A stretch of 5,173 nt of DNA from an uncultured archaeon (GTDB lineage: Archaea > Aenigmatarchaeota > Aenigmatarchaeia > CG10238-14 > SCSR01): contig CALIKW010000076.1 in the NCBI GenBank assembly GCA_938017915.1, positions 1 through 5,173 on the forward strand. The letters run 5' to 3'. This document shows positions 4,553 to 5,173 of this stretch, one piece after another. Each line of letters opens with the position of its first letter. The stretch's first letter is position 1. Made by a program: the position numbers and the translations under genes. The notes beneath the pieces were generated by a model. That model was not told where the DNA came from and did not search any database. It saw only the letters and a program-made list of their open reading frames with translations.

Positions 4553-5130
4553 GTTATAGGTCTAATTTCAAAACTAACAACTTCCTTACCTTTTGTTTCC
4601 TCTTTCTTTTCTCTTGTTATAAACCAAATTACAAAAATTGTACCAAAAAGTATTAAGATAGTTAAAAGGTCTTCTTTGCTTATTTCTATTTTTGGCATAG
4701 AAACAGGCTGAAAAGTAGGGAAAAAAGTATAACCAGAAGATGTTAAGAGTATGAGTATTACTATAATTGCACAAATTGGTGCTAAAAACTTTAAGTATTT
4801 CCCCTTATTTTTTTCCCAATCTTCTGCTGGAATTACCATGAAAGCTATTATTAGAAAAGAAAGAATAGCAACTAAAATCATGAAAAGCGTTCCAAAAAAT
4901 GCAGAAAGTAAAGCTGCCAAATCAACTAAGGGAGTAAGAATCAAAACAAAGAATGAGGCAATAAAAGAAATTACTGTATTAATCCTTTTCACACTTTTTT
5001 CCTTTGGGTCACCAAAAATTTTTGATTTTGTTAATAAAGCATAGAATATTGCAAACATGAGCAAAAAAGGAAAAAGGAAACTAAAGAATCCTAGCTGCCT
5101 TAAAACTTCTATTATTTCTGGAAATCCCAT
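4540..5130 (-). CDS. Membrane protein with five predicted transmembrane helices, function unknown
   Basis: A 196-residue integral membrane protein. Hydrophobic spans lie at about 13-33, 50-70, 76-100, 113-132 and 154-172. The loop after span 1 (35-49, with Lys35, 37, 43, 45, 48 and Arg49) and the tail after residue 172 (REKKEETKGK) are strongly basic, so by the positive-inside rule the N-terminus is outside and the C-terminus inside. The 133-153 segment between spans 4 and 5 would be the only sizeable external loop. The opening, GFFSFLFPFLLMFAIFYALL followed by a T-K-S-K-I-F-G turn, resembles small uncharacterised membrane proteins I associate with DPANN-type archaea; this is memory of a pattern, not a family assignment. 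No transporter, protease or enzyme motif is visible. The ATG at 5130 has AGGTAA six bases upstream, a fair Shine-Dalgarno match. Its promoter side faces the window end, so an operon partner beyond 5173 cannot be excluded. Confidence 0.82.
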   Translation of the reverse strand: MGFPEIIEVLRQLGFFSFLFPFLLMFAIFYALLTKSKIFGDPKEKSVKRINTVISFIASFFVLILTPLVDLAALLSAFFGTLFMILVAILSFLIIAFMVIPAEDWEKNKGKYLKFLAPICAIIVILILLTSSGYTFFPTFQPVSMPKIEISKEDLLTILILFGTIFVIWFITREKKEETKGKEVVSFEIRPITKKE

Positions 5131-5160
5131 TTATTCTTACCTTTAACAAAATTTAAAAAG
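5131..5160 (-). promoter_or_regulatory. Ribosome-binding site and TATA-like element of the membrane-protein gene
   Basis: Read on the minus strand, AAGGTAAG lies just upstream of the ATG (six bases from AGGTAA to ATG) and fits the archaeal Shine-Dalgarno. Further upstream CTTTTTAAATTTTG (5160-5147) is TATA-like, with its centre about 24 bases from the start. That is rather close if the ribosome-binding site is to be on the transcript, so the true promoter may lie further out. Confidence 0.4.
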
Positions 5161-5173
5161 AAAAAATAAAAGC

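Noticed and set aside
4586..5044. Frames at minus 4774-4586 and plus 4751-5044
   Set aside because: Both lie inside the membrane-protein gene, have shadow-like composition and show no recognisable domain.

Overview
The window reads as a piece of a small, AT-rich archaeal genome. The evidence is a complete diphthine synthase gene (archaeal/eukaryotic diphthamide pathway), TATA-type promoters about 25-38 bases upstream of several starts instead of bacterial -35/-10 pairs, oligo-T and T-rich stretches after genes, weak or missing Shine-Dalgarno sites, and heavy use of ATA and AGA/AGG codons. The small, loosely packed genes of unknown function fit a DPANN-like archaeon, but no gene here fixes the lineage.

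Left part (1-1824): the window opens inside a PPP-family Ser/Thr protein phosphatase with its full set of metal and catalytic motifs; its true start lies before base 1. An A/T-rich gap with no convincing gene follows, then dphB, which makes the methylated intermediate of diphthamide on elongation factor 2.

Middle (1825-2947): behind a stem-loop plus T-run terminator lies a two-gene toxin-antitoxin module. A winged-helix DNA-binding domain fused to an MNT nucleotidyltransferase (antitoxin) overlaps by 20 bases the gene for a HEPN-domain toxin. Upstream are three similar 13-base dyads whose centres are exactly 22 bases apart and which bracket the TATA box. They look like a multi-site operator for the fused DNA-binding domain. 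This is the most interesting structure in the window.

Right part (3093-5173): four proteins without a recognised pathway. They are a small protein built from two diverged copies of an aromatic-rich motif ending in W-E-x-G, preceded by a perfect 14-base palindrome over its TATA-like site; a compact HExxH metalloprotease-like protein with no clear membrane segment; an all-helical, coiled-coil-like protein; and, convergent with it on the minus strand, a five-helix membrane protein. The two convergent genes share a 26-base gap with T-runs on both strands.

No tRNA, rRNA, CRISPR array, insertion sequence or integrase was seen. Functions beyond the phosphatase, DphB, the MNT/HEPN pair and the HExxH protein cannot be assigned from sequence reading alone.
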